From Henricia sp. BOLD:AAB3569 (lineage: Eukaryota; Echinodermata; Asteroidea; Spinulosida; Echinasteridae), in the NCBI GenBank assembly GCA_037783545.1, contig JBBELK010000326.1, positions 1,488,001 to 1,552,000 of the forward strand: DNA of 64,000 nt, in the 5' to 3' direction. The first letter of the stretch is position 1; each line of letters opens with the position of its first letter. The notes beneath the pieces are model-generated. The model was not told where the DNA came from. It did no database searches and saw nothing but the letters and a program-made list of their open reading frames with translations. This document shows, in pieces, positions 1-12,137 of this stretch. The position numbers and the translations under genes are program-made.

Positions 1-153
1 AAAAATATCTTTGTGGTGAAACTTGACAATTGATTTTGAATTTTCATATTTCATTTGCAGTACAATTCACAATCGTTTAAAGTGTTATTGAAAAGGCAAA
101 ATCGTTTTCTTTGGTCATTCAACCTTTTCACTGCACTGCAATATTCTATGTAA

Positions 154-181
154 ACAACAACAACAACAACAACAACAACAG
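154..181 (+). repeat. (AAC)n microsatellite
   Basis: A run of about nine AAC units. The same trinucleotide ends the Glu-tRNA SINE copies at 519-541 and 33007-33026, so this run may be the tail of a further copy whose body can no longer be recognised upstream. That origin is inference; the run itself is directly visible. Confidence 0.8.
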
Positions 182-232
182 AAGCACCAAGACAAGGTCA
201 ACCTTCCTACGGGCTACCGTAAACCCCACGTC

Positions 233-335
233 GGGGGCGGATCCAGGATTTTTTAAAGGGGGAGGGGGGTGGGCGTGTGTGAAATGTTTAAGCATGAAAT
301 GGTGCGCCCCGCACACGCCCCCTTGATCCGCCCAC
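233..335. mobile_element. Short TIR element (about 100 bp)
   Basis: The left end GGGGGCGGATCCAGG at 233-247 is mirrored by CCTTGATCCGCCCAC at 321-335, an imperfect inverted repeat around a G-rich then C-rich centre. It lies directly against the left edge of a SINE body and may have removed its head. No clear target duplication could be read, so the superfamily is left open. Confidence 0.5.
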
Positions 336-340
336 GGGCG

Positions 341-541
341 AGTACGTGGATTGGGTATGCAGTCCCTATTTGACCGCGTGAGGTTTCCCCCAGGAGATTT
401 CCAGGGGTTTTCTCCCTTTTCTAAAACTGCATCTGTTTCGTCTTCTTGAATTTATGATAAAGTAAAGTTAAAGCTATGGTATAAAGGGCCTTGCCGAAGA
501 TGTCATAAAATTAAGAACAACAACAACAACAACAACAACAT
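341..541 (+). mobile_element. Glu-tRNA SINE, body and AAC tail
   Basis: This matches the body of the complete copy at 32774-33026: the words GTGGATTGGG, CTAAAACTGCA, AAGTTAAAGCTA and CATAAAGGG occur in the same order, and it ends in an (AAC)n tail at 519-541. The tRNA-like head with the A and B boxes is missing, and a short TIR element occupies the place where it should lie. The copy is a 5'-truncated, dead SINE. It carries no coding information. Confidence 0.75.
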
Positions 542-3500
542 TCCGGGCAGTACCTGCGGGTACCGCCTGGAAATTTCGGGTACTGCCCGGAATTTCCATT
601 TTTTTTAAAAAATTCGTAATACAGTGTACGTGCCTTTACGGTTCCCCCACAATTCCCTGCGCGCAGTCGGCGCGCACTGCATGATTGAACGGAATTCTAG
701 TACACCCAGAGAAGCGCTAAGTTTGATCGTGTACAAAGGAATGGGAATCTGTTTTGAGATTATATCGGCGTCTAGAGGTGAACTTACTGACTTGATTATT
801 ACGAGTTTGGAGTATAAAGTATAAAGTGTCTTTTTTGTCAAAATAGGTTTGAGTCATTGAATCTACGCGTGGCGAGATTAAGTCGTTTCTTCGCATTGTG
901 TCAAGTTACCTGACTCGACCCGATAACCTCACACCAACCTGTGCATACTTGTGCGAGATAATTTCGATTCGGAACACAACAGAAACAGGTACTCGCCATA
1001 CACACCCTAATTGGACGATTCCATTGAAGTTTGTAAATTCCGCTGCCACATGAAACCGTCGTTGTTATCGCTCTCAAAAAAAAAAAAAAAAAAAAAAGGG
1101 GAAAAAAGAGATAGAGAAAACGACAGGAAGAGATGACAAATAATGCCCCGAAACCCGAAACTGGAAGACGAAACCTTTTTACGAACCTTGAGGCGATGAA
1201 TGGAAACACACAAAAAATAAGAAGTCTATAGAAGTCCTAGAAAGAAGAAAACTGGAAGCGTGTGTATCAGAGATGCAAAGGGGAAAAAGTCGAGCTGCAA
1301 CAGCAGAGCGTGTTCGTGACTTGATTCCATTAAGCTCCATTAGCCGTCGTTGAAAAAGAATCTGCAGCTACGCTCCCCAAAGCGACGGCCGAAGAAACAT
1401 AATGTATAATGTCATTTCTCGTGTGGGACGTGGCAACGGATCAACATTTTTAGTTTTTGCCAGCGCGCATGAGGCTGCGTTAAAAACGGCGCAATTAGAT
1501 ATCACAGTGTAACAGGTTTTCCCCACTTTATCCTGCAGAGCTTTTCCTGACTAGTAGGCACCCCTACGGAACCCAAGAGCCAATGGTCAACTAACAGATC
1601 TAGATCTCCAGAGATGCCAGACGATTCATACCATACTTAAGAAATGTGGCTGATTGTGATTTCTCGCGTTTTTAGTGTACTTAAATTGGAATTCAAATTC
1701 TCCTGGGAAAAATTGTGCGGTTATTGTATTTCTTTCTACTAAAATATAAAACAGAGAAAGGGTGTGGTTTAAATTAAATTAAATTTAAAAAAATTACTCT
1801 GTAAAAAGCTTGCTCAAGATTTTCTTGGGCATACCCTTTTGCTAGAAGTATACCGTTAATGGTTATCTAAATAAACATCATGATTCAAAAGAGCACTTTG
1901 GCAGCGGAAAACGCACAGTGTACAATTGCACTCTACACGCAAATCAAACGACGAAATCTCGGTTATGGTATCAATTGAAACAAAAACTTGCCTCTTTCAG
2001 AGACCTGCTCAAGATCTTCTAGCGCCTATCTGCCCACTGACTCACAATGCAGGCTATATACTTTTGAAAGCAAGCCAGCACCAAAATCAATGCTGGGCAA
2101 AGTGTGCATGATAAACAAGTGGGGGAAATCGTCAAAAAGTACGCATGCCCCCGGTGATGTAGCAAACATCGTGCGCCACAAAACCTCCTCGTTGCATGTG
2201 TCTGTATTTTAATAACAACGTCCAAATATTTACAACTGACCCTCAGCCAAACCCGCCAACTGTCAACAGAGCATCCTTACTGGTGTCAGCTGCACGCTTG
2301 TAGGCGAATTTCGATGGAAAACGCACCAGAATTATTATTTGCACGAGGGCCGTTGTCTTAGTGTGTACTTCTGAGGGGATTTTGTATGCAATGTAGGCAG
2401 GAACAAGTATATACGAGGGATTGTGCGAATCCGCGTATTTGCGTACCGATAGCCGCGCATTGGCGTGCCCAGACTTAGTCTTGAACCAAGAATTGAATGA
2501 AAAAAAGGTACTTGCTTAACGCGCCCCAGCACTATTGCTCGACTGGGCTTTAGAACCTTGGAGAATAGATTGACCAGATAAGAAAGTGATCTTTTTGTTT
2601 GCACTCAAATAGAAGCAAAAGTACGCTCGCACGGCTGATAATCCAACGAGAAGTCGGACGTGATCGCAGCGAAAGTTTACTCATCGCTCCCACAGAGACG
2701 ACAAATTCCCAAGTTATTCGACTCTAAAGTGAATTCCTTTCCTTCCAAATTATTTGTTAGTACTGAATATTCGGTACTTTCCACGGCGAACTTGTGAGTT
2801 GAATTCGAATCTACGACCCCAAGCTCGTAATACACGAGGGGGCTCAAAGGCCCAAAATATCATTTGCAAGATAAAACTTGTTATCGAGGAGCATAGGAGA
2901 CTTTGAAACGCGTGGTGACAGCAAAGAAAGTGCGTTTTTCCCAGTTTTGCCACCATGGTACATGAGCTGTAAATCCGATTATTGTATGTCAATTTCCCCA
3001 CCTTAGTGCATGAAAATGCGACCAAATTTCCACCTAAGGGATTGGGCAGCGCCCGGGGGGTGGGGGGTGGGGGGCGGGGGTGCGTGGTTGGGTGGACGTA
3101 CAATTATTGTAGACATATAGACGATGTGCTCTTTGATTATATCTAAACCGCCCTCTGTTGAAAATTGGTCGTCGTTATGCGCAGGCATCCTGTTTTGCAC
3201 AAATTTGGTTTGGTAATGTGCAAAAGGTCAAACAATTCAAAGACGATTTGAGATGCGACCTCATTTCTAAACCAAATGTATGCAAAACACGATTGGTTTG
3301 CTGTGAGCCTGTGACGCCAGAGGGCACAGCGTCGACACGTGGCAGAATCTGTTTGTAATAAACACCGTGTGATACCTGTGACATTGCGTGTAAAACTTCT
3401 ATACATTTCAATGCTGGTCGTTTCTTTAAATAATATTTTCTCTGACATTTAAAAAGCAATTCACCTAATTATGTTAGTAATTATGTCAGTAATGAAGCGC

Positions 3501-4533
3501 ATTTGGACCAACGAAACATGAATGTAAACCCATGACGAATTGGCAGCTGACAGGAGTATTGCCTCATGGCCAAGAAAATGATCTACCGTATCACGAACAA
3601 AATACCAGTCAAATGAGGTTAAGCCTTTTGCATACTTGGCCTACTTCCTTTGCGATTGCGTACGTCTTGTACAACAACATCCTACTAATCCCGTCTCATT
3701 TCCGAAAGTAATAACGCGCACGAGCTCCGGGATCTCTGGCGTGTGAACGTGAAACGCCCCGAAGAGCGCCCTCTGCGAGTGGGTATCGGTTTTGCCACCG
3801 ACGGTATTTTGTCGTCAATTCATCACTTAGAGGACATGTTCAATTTTTTTCCCTGAAAAATCGATTTCTATCTAATTAAACGATCATATAAAATACCTCC
3901 CCAAAATACTACCAATGTCATTTGCAAGCATTAAAACGAACATTTGAGAGTAAACGGGACGGCGAATAACACCGACGATCAAGGGACAACACCGGTTGTT
4001 TCGATTCCACAGTAAAAATGGAGATTGTGTCGTATTTTTCATCCGTAAGATTCTGCATCGTGCCGTTTCAACTCTAGCATAAATACTGCCATTGAAACCT
4101 TAATGCAAATATCCACATAGCCAACATCAATATTTCACAAGAAATATTGAGTCAAGGCCGTAGACAAAGCCAACCGTGGCGGGAAAAAAGCCGTAGTCGA
4201 TGAGAAGACGACTGTTGTACGCGCACTCAACTCAGGGTACCGCGCTCTACCCGAAAATTCTTCAGAAACGTTATAAATTTCAGTCACAAGGAATATTTCA
4301 GTCACAAGAATTGTTTTGCTTTAAAAAAAAGAGCCTACTGACAAGGCAGAGACCCTCGACGAACCGTGCCCAAGTTATATCGGCAGCTCCCAATGATAGT
4401 GTGTCATGTTGATTGAAAAGGCTATGGCGTGGGTAAGACATTTTATATTGTATATATTGGCAGTGGTCGAAAGGGTAGATTGAAGATGATGCGGATCAAA
4501 GATCATGTGGTGAAAAATACTAATAGGCCTATA
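542..4533. other. Unassigned stretch, no gene recognised
   Basis: About 4 kb with only short open frames that look like chance. Visible landmarks are an A tract at about 1077-1097, AT-rich low-complexity sequence near 1765-1795, a G-rich run at 3053-3083, and a small imperfect inverted repeat with arms near 3190-3212 and 3267-3290 (TTTTGCACAAATTTGG against CCAAATGTATGCAAAA). None could be tied to a known family. Confidence 0.5.
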
Positions 4534-5278
4534 CAGGGTGTGTAAAACAAAAAGTATACACTGAGCTCATAAAATTGTAGATAAGATGGAAATTGTATTA
4601 TATTTAGAAAATTGGGTCACACATATCAAAGTTGTTCCTTGGAGTCAAATTAGTCTAGATGAGTTGGGAAATCCTCTCCTAAATGAAGTTCATACAAAAC
4701 TGTCACAGGTCCTAGACTAGTTAGGTCTGGTGATTTTAAGGGGGCCATTCTCAAATCCATTTCACAAATTTACCAGACCTATCATCACTGGACGTCACAG
4801 GTCCTCGACTGAACACCACTGGTCTTGGTTTTTCTCAAGTTTTTGTTACTTTCCATGGAACTGGATGACCTGGAGAGACGAATAAGAACCAAAGTCGTCC
4901 ATCTCAGACAGAACAAAGCAGTGATTAGGCGTGCATTTGATGTTGCGCTTAGCGTGCAAATCTGTGTGCAGAAAAAGACGGTCACGTGGTGGACGAAATA
5001 AGAGGCTAGCTAAACTTTCCGAAAGGTTGATAGCAAAGAAAGGACATGTCAAATTGACCTCTCATGCTCCTTGATCCTGTTTTGCATCTTCCATTTGTTG
5101 GCGCAAGTTAATTTTAGCTTTGTTTACAAAACTAGCCCCTGTTCAGTCAGGTGTGAAATTCCCAACATGATGAAACTTATGTCGAACGATATGTTTGAGC
5201 CAATTTTCTAAATATAATTCAATTTCCATTTTATCTACAATTTTATGAGTGTATACCTTTTTTGTTTTATACACCCTG
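4534..5278. mobile_element. TIR element, 745 bp, TA-flanked, complete
   Basis: The ends are inverted repeats of about 90 bp. The left end starts CAGGGTGTGTAAAACAAAA and the reverse complement of the right end starts CAGGGTGTATAAAACAAAA; similarity continues through AAAATTGTAGATAA to TTTAGAAAATTGG with a few mismatches. Both ends are bordered by TA (4532-4533 and 5279-5280), consistent with a TA target duplication as in Tc1/mariner-like elements. No transposase frame is present, so it is non-autonomous. Related partial copies lie at 9640-10110 (minus) and 12443-12788 (plus). The superfamily call is inference from the TA alone. Confidence 0.75.
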
Positions 5279-5280
5279 TA

Positions 5281-7313
5281 GTACAGGATAAAAACCGTGC
5301 TGACATGCTTAAATCTGATCATGACATAATTAATGTTAAATTTAACATTTTAGAGTGCTATCACCACAAACCTTTTAAACACCAGTTTCAAGCGCATAAT
5401 AATGCCCTTTTGGGGGGCAAACGTCTTCCTATTTTATTTATGTGTGACTTTCGGGGACTTTAACTTCACCCTTTAGAAGATGTTGCTACATTGTATATCT
5501 AAAACACCTCTCCACACTTAACACCGTTCTGGTCCAATTACAAGCCATTGTTTTAATCCTGACCTATAATTGCTTATATCTATAACCTGCACAATAGACA
5601 CCAATTATCTTGAAGTGTTCGTCACGCGACTTCGAGTTCGATGAACACGTGTAAACTCAGGCAGACCCTCACTCGAGACCGCGACCATTGCCCGGGGAGT
5701 TCCCGAGGAAGTGATAAAGCCCAAGATACACAGGATGCCGCGTAACGAGTAATGTGTCTCTAAACTTGCCGAAACATTGACATGGTTATTTGTCCAGGTT
5801 TTTGACAAGTCTCAAAATGATAATTTCCACCCGTGCGGTCTTCGACTTTAGAAGTCTCGCCAACCTCCTACTACAAAACGTGAGGGCGCGGACAGACTGA
5901 GTACAGAGGAAGTGTCTGTAATTGCCCCTGGACGGCGTATAACAATGATACCTGCCGTCCCCTAAACGCCACGGCGACATGTTGATGATGTTTTGGTTTT
6001 AAAAGTAAGGGATTACAACACAGAATTACCATTTCAACACCTTGGTCTTTAAGGATGATCATCAGTCACCATATAGTGTAGTCAATAAAAGTATTCGGTG
6101 AGGCTTTGGCATAAGCTGTGTTCAAAAACAGGCAAATATTCCCCAGGTACAGTACTCGTGCAAATTGGTGGGCATATTCAAAGTATGTCACAAATGAAGT
6201 GCCCACGTGACAAAAGAATTACAGTTTTATTTCTGTGTTCATCTGTTTGCATTTCGCTGTTTTGCAAGCACGCGAATTAAGAGAAAAGGGACATTTCACT
6301 TAATTTTAACCCAATGCACTCGCTGATCATTGGAAACGTTAGCAAACATTTTGATTTGTAAACAAAAGTAAAACTGAAAGTTCTTAAGTACTTGTGATGT
6401 CGGTGCACATTTATGGAAAAGAGTTCTAATTTCTGAGTGTTTTGAAATTGCCTTCAAGAGCACTTGACCCAATTTGCCTCCACTACGAAGTGGGTTATCC
6501 AAATAATTGTTTAATGATTGGTTTTGGAAGCCAACCAGAATTGACAGGAAATTCCACTTAACCGAGCGATCATCCTGACGATACCAAGTTACATCCGGGA
6601 CACTGTTGGATTTGTAGACCATGTGTCGTCTTTACACTCGAAATAAGCAGATTTAAATCAACAAGAAACGTATTAAACCATCAATACTTTATTTTATTGA
6701 ATATTATGCTGAACCAAAATACGTCATTTCAAATTAATAATATTAGTACCTTGGTCGAGTGGTTAAATCACTCGAGTTGTGAAAATCCTATAAGCAATAA
6801 CAATCATAAGGCACAAGAAAAGACTTTGCAGTTTTTGCCGACTAAGATAGAGGATGCGGAGTTACAGGACGCCGAACGAAAGGTCTATGGTTCGAGACCT
6901 GCTGACCATAAGCTGCAGATTATAAGCCTGCGATGGACCGGTATGCGGGGTCCATAACCATGTTCGTATAGTCACAATGATGAGTGCCGGCCGAAAGGAG
7001 ACGCATGTATGTCTCGGGAGGCGGCCTTAACTGATTCTGAAATGCAACGATTTTGTTTTAATTCCAAAATTATAATTACTTATAACGATCACACATGCAT
7101 TTTGATTAGTACTTCAAAAGGTTCTCGTCTTTTCCATTTATAGTGGAAATAACAGCGGTACTTTAAATCTCCTGCTCACTATTGGGAATTTCGAAAATCA
7201 GAAATGTTCACAGATTTACACATAACTTAGGCTATACGCAATATAAACGTGAACGGTAGAAAACTTCCCCTGAAATTGTTTTGTCTGAAGTGCTATAGTC
7301 TTTGAGAAATGAG
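5281..7313. other. Unassigned stretch with tRNA-like remnants
   Basis: No gene was recognised. Near 6750 the word TGGTCGAGTGGTTAA resembles a Ser/Leu tRNA A box, and near 6890 GGTTCGAGACC resembles a B box. They lie about 140 bases apart with no cloverleaf between them, so at best this is a decayed tRNA-derived repeat. Confidence 0.4.
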
Positions 7314-7316
7314 TAA

Positions 7317-7467
7317 AGCAGGCCTCCCACTGTGCGATTTTTGCCACGAATTAGCTACGATTGGGTACGATTAGCTACGATTGTGTGTAGAGTCTATAGG
7401 CAGTCTCCGATAATCGTACCAATTCGTAGGGGAATCGTGGCAAAAATCGCACAGTGGGAGGCCCGCT
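7317..7467. mobile_element. Harbinger-like MITE, 151 bp
   Basis: The TIRs are 33 bp (7317-7349 and 7435-7467) and differ at one position; they begin AGCAGGCCTCCCACTGTGCG. The trinucleotide TAA flanks both ends (7314-7316 and 7468-7470), the TWA type of duplication made by PIF/Harbinger transposases. The interior repeats TACGATT several times. It is far too short to code for a transposase and is a non-autonomous miniature element. Confidence 0.8.
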
Positions 7468-7478
7468 TAAGACAATTA

Positions 7479-7620
7479 ATTTTCGTCTCATAAGACGAAA
7501 ATTCACTTCGCCCCTGCACCACTTCGCCCCAAAACCACTTCGCCCCTGCACCACTTCGCCCCAAAACCACTTCGTGCACAGGCCGTGGTTCAAGGCAAAG
7601 TGGTTTTTGGGCGAAGTGAC
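7479..7620. repeat. 32-bp minisatellite inside an inverted repeat
   Basis: A hairpin (ATTTTCGTCT, short loop, AGACGAAAAT) is followed by about two copies of a 32-bp unit containing CACTTCGCCCCTGCAC and CACTTCGCCCCAAAAC. The segment closes with AAGTGGTTTTTGGGCGAAGTG, which is the inverse of the unit. The block starts about ten bases after the Harbinger-like MITE. Its mechanism is unknown. Confidence 0.65.
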
Positions 7621-9639
7621 TGTAAAGCTTTTTTGACTGTTTTCTCAAAAGTTAGATGTATAGTACGGAGCTGACTTTTACTCAGGTTGCTTTTAATCGT
7701 GCATATCTTCAATCACACAGGGATATAAAACTATTTGTAACGGTTTACCAACCATGTGTTCTACCTTTAAATGGAAAAAGAGATTGCTCGTAGCATATAA
7801 TTGTTGATTTTCAGACTGCCTTGCTGCAAACATGATTACCACAGTAGGCTAGGACGATTCCAAAATTTCTGGAATCGATTCCGGGCACGACTAGGAATCG
7901 CGATTGCATTCGGATTCGATTCATAAAATTATCACAGAAATACCTCCAAAATTGCTCGCCAAATAATGAGTTGACGTGTAGGCTACAATTGCAGATTTTG
8001 GATTGTTGGCACATTCAATCCATTCATCGTTTAGACAACACCGAATATAGTGACACAGGACACAATTGAGCAGACAATTTGCTCCCCTGTATCGAATGAC
8101 AGAACGCCGCGATATACTTATAAGGCGGGCTACCATACTCAATGCGGTAGGACTGGTCGAGACATTGGGTGTTTTTTGTATTTACAGGTCTTTGTTGGAA
8201 CATATGATACTCTTCAAAAGACAGAGTCGCATTTCCGATTCCTATATCGACTCGGACCAGTATGGATTTGCCCAAGCCCCTTTTCGCATAAATTTAATGT
8301 TTTGGGAATTCAATTTCCAACATCAAAACCCATTCCCAAAATGATTTAAACTTTTGAGTTAAACTTACTGTACCTTTTTTCAAAGACATTTTCTGCCAAT
8401 CTTTCCCCTCCTCCCTCAATGCTACACCCTCCCCGCCGACCTAGCCTGTTCACCTCCTCACCCCTACCGCACATGACGCATGTAGCCCCGGGGGCATGTC
8501 AGTGCCTCAGACAGGCTTGGAAGGAAGTTTCTCTATTACACAAGTTTATGAAAATTGAGTTCCAATCATCGGTTGTTTGTCTACGGAAGCACCGGTCCGG
8601 TGTGCCGGTGAATGCAGGGCCGAGATAGGTGATTTCCCCTCCCCGTTGCCCGTGCGTTCTGCCGTGGTCACCCTTGGACGCGTCACGTCCATTTGCGTTC
8701 CGGCTCTGCTAGCAGGCCGTGTGTGGAACTATGGATGGTATTCTGCCCCACCCAAACTCCTCCTCTCCAAGGGAATTTGACGAAAGTGGATTGAAAACCA
8801 ACGCGAAAATCTGAATTTTTCCTTAGTGAACCGTGAAATAATCACGGTCACCCTTGTGTGATCAAGCGCCTCCAGGTGTGGGAAATCATATCAGCTCTTC
8901 GCCTGATTTGTCGACGCCGTGACAAGCTATGGAGCGCAGTGCGTACGTCCTGAGTGCGGTTTGGAGGGGCAGACGATAATGACTCAACTTCACCGACCCA
9001 AACCGACGTACTTTTCATCACCTGGTCACACTTGCACCTTTTTAGCCAAAATTTACGCATCCGGATATGCCATTTGGGTCGGAGTCAACAGTCAACACGT
9101 GTACTTTCAGTCGCTACTTCTATTATTGGATTTTAGGTCTCTCTCAGCTCCCTTCTTTCTCAACTTTATCTCTTTGCCTGGGGCGTCGAAAGGTCGATCT
9201 CGGTTAACATCAAACTTGTTATTGATCCCATTGTAAATGTCACCCACGTGAAAACCGTGCCAATTTATGTAAGATTAAAGTTCCATATCTCGCTAATTGC
9301 ATGCGTGGTTACATTGAATTCCATTTTGGGCCGGTGAATGCAATTGAAACATGATGAGGCACCAGGCTATTCAGTCTTTACAGTGCAAACATCACTGCTT
9401 TATTGTGGTGTATTTTTAGTTTTTCATCTACAAAAAAATGCTTGTAATAGTCAAGTCCGCAAGATGTTCCTAACGCCCACCCTCCAGGGCGTTATCCAAA
9501 AGTCTGCTCACCTTTTTGGCTGAACGTAGGAGTTAGCAAGAATGGTGATAATTTTAGCAAATATAACTTTTTTTAGTATAAAAGAACATGATTTATCCAT
9601 ACCGGGAAGTCCGCCTATAAAACATGAGCAGGTTCTCTG
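7621..9639. other. Unassigned stretch
   Basis: Nothing could be assigned over about 2 kb. Near 7855-7922 the words GATTCC and GGAATC recur in both orientations (for example GGAATCGATTCC), forming a short degenerate palindromic patch. Open frames are short and overlap on both strands without recognisable domains. Confidence 0.45.
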
Positions 9640-10110
9640 TACAGGCTAGGTGTATCCAAAAAAGTAGACACTCAGAAAAATGTTTATAAATGAATTCTGT
9701 ATAGGCTACATACGATTTTTGTTGCTCGTAAATATTGGTAGACATAGGTTTTATGCTTTTATTAACGTCATGATCATGTTAGGCATTTCACGTCTGAATG
9801 AACAGAGGCCAGTTTTGTAACAAATGTTAAATTTGCGCGGAAAATCGGAAAATGCAAAACAGGATCAAGGAGCATGAGAAGACAATTTGACATGTCCTTT
9901 CTTTATTGTCAGGTTTTGTTTGTTCGTTCGAACAGTTTAGGTATCCCCTTATACTAGTCCGTCTGTGATGTTAGGTCTGCATGGTGATTTTGTGAAATAG
10001 CGTGGGGAATGGCCTCTCAAGACCAAATACCACTGGTCTATAAGACCTATTTTTTTCTTGTGGTGACATCCGAGGTACCGTCCAAGGTTTTTTGTCACTA
10101 CCCCCTTAAT
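9640..10110 (-). mobile_element. TA-flanked TIR element, partial copy, minus strand
   Basis: Read on the minus strand this resembles the element at 4534-5278. It shares GGACATGTCAAATTG, CTCATGCTCCTTGATCCTG, TTTTGCATTTTCC and the terminal motif TACAGG...GGTGTATCC at 9640-9656. The copy is more diverged and its inner end near 10110 is only approximate. It is non-coding, and the similarity was judged by eye. Confidence 0.6.
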
Positions 10111-10525
10111 TTGGATGAACACGGGGCTGCCAACATTGAGTCAAAGTTCAGAGTGAGATTTTGTGAGTGAGTGCGCGGGGCCGAGGGACAATCGCGACCG
10201 ATGGAAGGATGGAGGGTGTGTGGGAGGGGGGTTTCCCCCACGATACGGAGCTTTTGCATTTTTTAGTTAGAAATGGTCCAATCTGGCGCATAAAACACTT
10301 ACACCTCAAATTTTTCCTTTGCAATTAATCCATGCCGCGATCAATGCGATGCACAACGGAATATTTTTTTGCGATGAAAAAAAATGCCAGCGCGCGATGC
10401 ATGAACGATGGCATTCACCTTTCTTCTGTTCGGGTTGATGACTAAAATGAGTTGGGTACCCATACGCCCTTCCAGAGAAGCCATACTGATTGCGCGAAAA
10501 GAAAAGCACCCGACCACATGATTAG
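10111..10525. other. Unassigned stretch between elements
   Basis: About 400 bp between a decayed TIR element and a GC-rich Harbinger-like element. A G-rich run (GGGAGGGGGGTTTCCCCC) lies near 10220. No gene or repeat family was recognised. Confidence 0.4.
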
Positions 10526-10893
10526 TTATACCCCAGTCACAATTAGCTTGCGATGGGTTTGCGAGTAGTTTGCGACGGATTTCTAGACATTTTCGGCCGG
10601 GGCCGCACGGGACTCCTTGCGGCTGCCGGGTCATTTTTGGGCATCGGGCGGGCATCGAGTTACTTTTAACTCGGACTTAAAACCTGGTGCGGCGTTTCGC
10701 ATCGCAAACTGATCGCCAATAAATCGGTCGATGCCTGGCCGATGTCCGGCAGGGCATCGCACGGGCTCCGGGCCAAATTTTTGACAACCCAGACAATCCA
10801 TATACAAATTTTTGACAACCCAGACAATCGGCCAGGCGCCGCCCAGGCGCCGCCCAGGCGCCGCCCAGACGCTGCTCAGACGCCGGCCGGGCC

Positions 10894-12137
10894 GCGCATT
10901 TTTTTTTTTTACACCACTGCGAGGGGAATTTGGCAGAAAACGCACCATTTCACTGCTGGTGAAGAGACTAACGTTCCCCGTATGTATACATGTGCTATAC
11001 AATGCGCTGTACATGTGCATGTAGATTGTGTACGTACGTACTGTACATAGTATGTATTATAATAAGATAAATTTCATGATTGATTAGAAAGGGAAAAAAA
11101 GAAGAACTGCATACATATTAAAATATCAGCCGAAGCATGTTTTTTATGTTAAATGAATGGTGAAATAATTTTGTAAAAAAAAAACACCATCGATCGACAA
11201 CAGTCCCCAAAAGTATGTATAAGCCCATAGGCCTAAGGCATTTCCTTCCTGTAGGTAACTCTAGCTGTTTCCAAAACTTTTTTTTCTTCTTTCCCTTGAA
11301 ACACGTTTCGATCGTTCCATCGAAACGCGTTTCGATCGTTCTTTCGAAACGACGTTTCGGTCGTTCTTTCGAAATGCGCGTTTCGATCGCTCTTTTGAAA
11401 CGACGTTTCGATCGTTCTTTCGAAACATTTCGATCGTTCTTTCGAAACGTTTCGATCGTTCTTTCGAAACGTTTCGATCGTTCTTTCGAAACGTTTCGAT
11501 CGTTCTTTCGAAACGTTTCGATCGTTCTTTCAAAACGACGTTTCGATCAATCTTTCGGAACGACGTTTCGGTCGTTCTTTCGAAACGCGCGTTTCGATCA
11601 TTCTTTCGAAACGTCGTTTCGATCGTTCTTTTGTAACAACTTTTTGATTGTTTTTTTTTTTAACACTATAATTTGCCCCTTGAAGCACTTTTTGTTACCT
11701 AAAGTCACTTTTCAAACGTTCCCTTCAAACACTTTTTCAATCACTTCTTCTAAATACTCCGAAAATTCTGATGTTGAGAATTGTAAAATTCTTTAAAATT
11801 ACCCAGTAAAAGCATCAGTCATGTCAGTAGGTGCATATTTGATATGGAAAAACCCCGTTGAGGGTGGGAAAATATAGAAGACTTTCACAGGGAACACATC
11901 TTTCAGCCTACGTGTAGTATCATTAAACTATGTTTTGCATACAAGATCTCGAAGCCAAGATCACCCCACATTTTTTTCTTGTGGGTGAAAAGTCACCGAT
12001 ATCATCATCGTCGTCAGACACGCGGTTTGCAATTATTGGCTGATGGGGCTTATTACGCATGCGCGACTTTTTCGTAGTCTTTGTACGTGCGGTGTAACGA
12101 AGGATTACCCCTCGCAGTGGTGTAAAAAAAAATGCGC
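10894..12137. mobile_element. 1,244-bp TIR element with 9-bp target duplication (Mutator-like?)
   Basis: TIRs of about 30 bp begin GCGCATTTTTTTTT and continue ACACCACTGCGAGGGG on both sides (10894-10930; inverse at about 12106-12137). The 9-base sequence GGCCGGGCC occurs immediately outside each end (10885-10893 and 12138-12146). The copy of the host repeat at 29946-30440 has a single related 9-mer, GGCCGTGCC at 30137-30145, and no insert: an empty site. Nine-base duplications are typical of Mutator-like elements, so that superfamily is inferred. The interior holds a 22-bp minisatellite and no recognisable protein. Confidence 0.8.
11304..11636. repeat. 22-bp self-complementary minisatellite
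   Basis: About 14 tandem units of 22-26 bp built on CGTTTCGATCGTTCTTTCGAAA. The central four or five units are nearly perfect 22-mers; outer units carry two- to four-base additions (ACG, GCG) and substitutions. Each unit contains the palindromes TTTCGAAA and CGATCG, so either strand can fold on itself. The unit contains no stop triplet in any of the six frames, which explains long open frames here on both strands (11215-11796 plus, 11261-11533 minus). These are not taken as genes. Confidence 0.9.

Noticed and set aside
6745..6910. tRNA-Ser/Leu-like A and B boxes
   Set aside because: The boxes lie about 140 bases apart, and no acceptor stem, anticodon arm or plausible intron could be drawn.
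10742..11050. Proline/arginine/alanine-rich frames at 10.6-11.0 kb and near 30.0-30.3 kb
   Set aside because: These are translations of the GC-rich Harbinger-like element in several frames, with no conserved frame between copies.
11215..11796. 193-aa open frame, arginine/serine/phenylalanine-rich
   Set aside because: It is generated by the 22-bp minisatellite, which has no stop triplet in any frame; the opposite strand is open as well.
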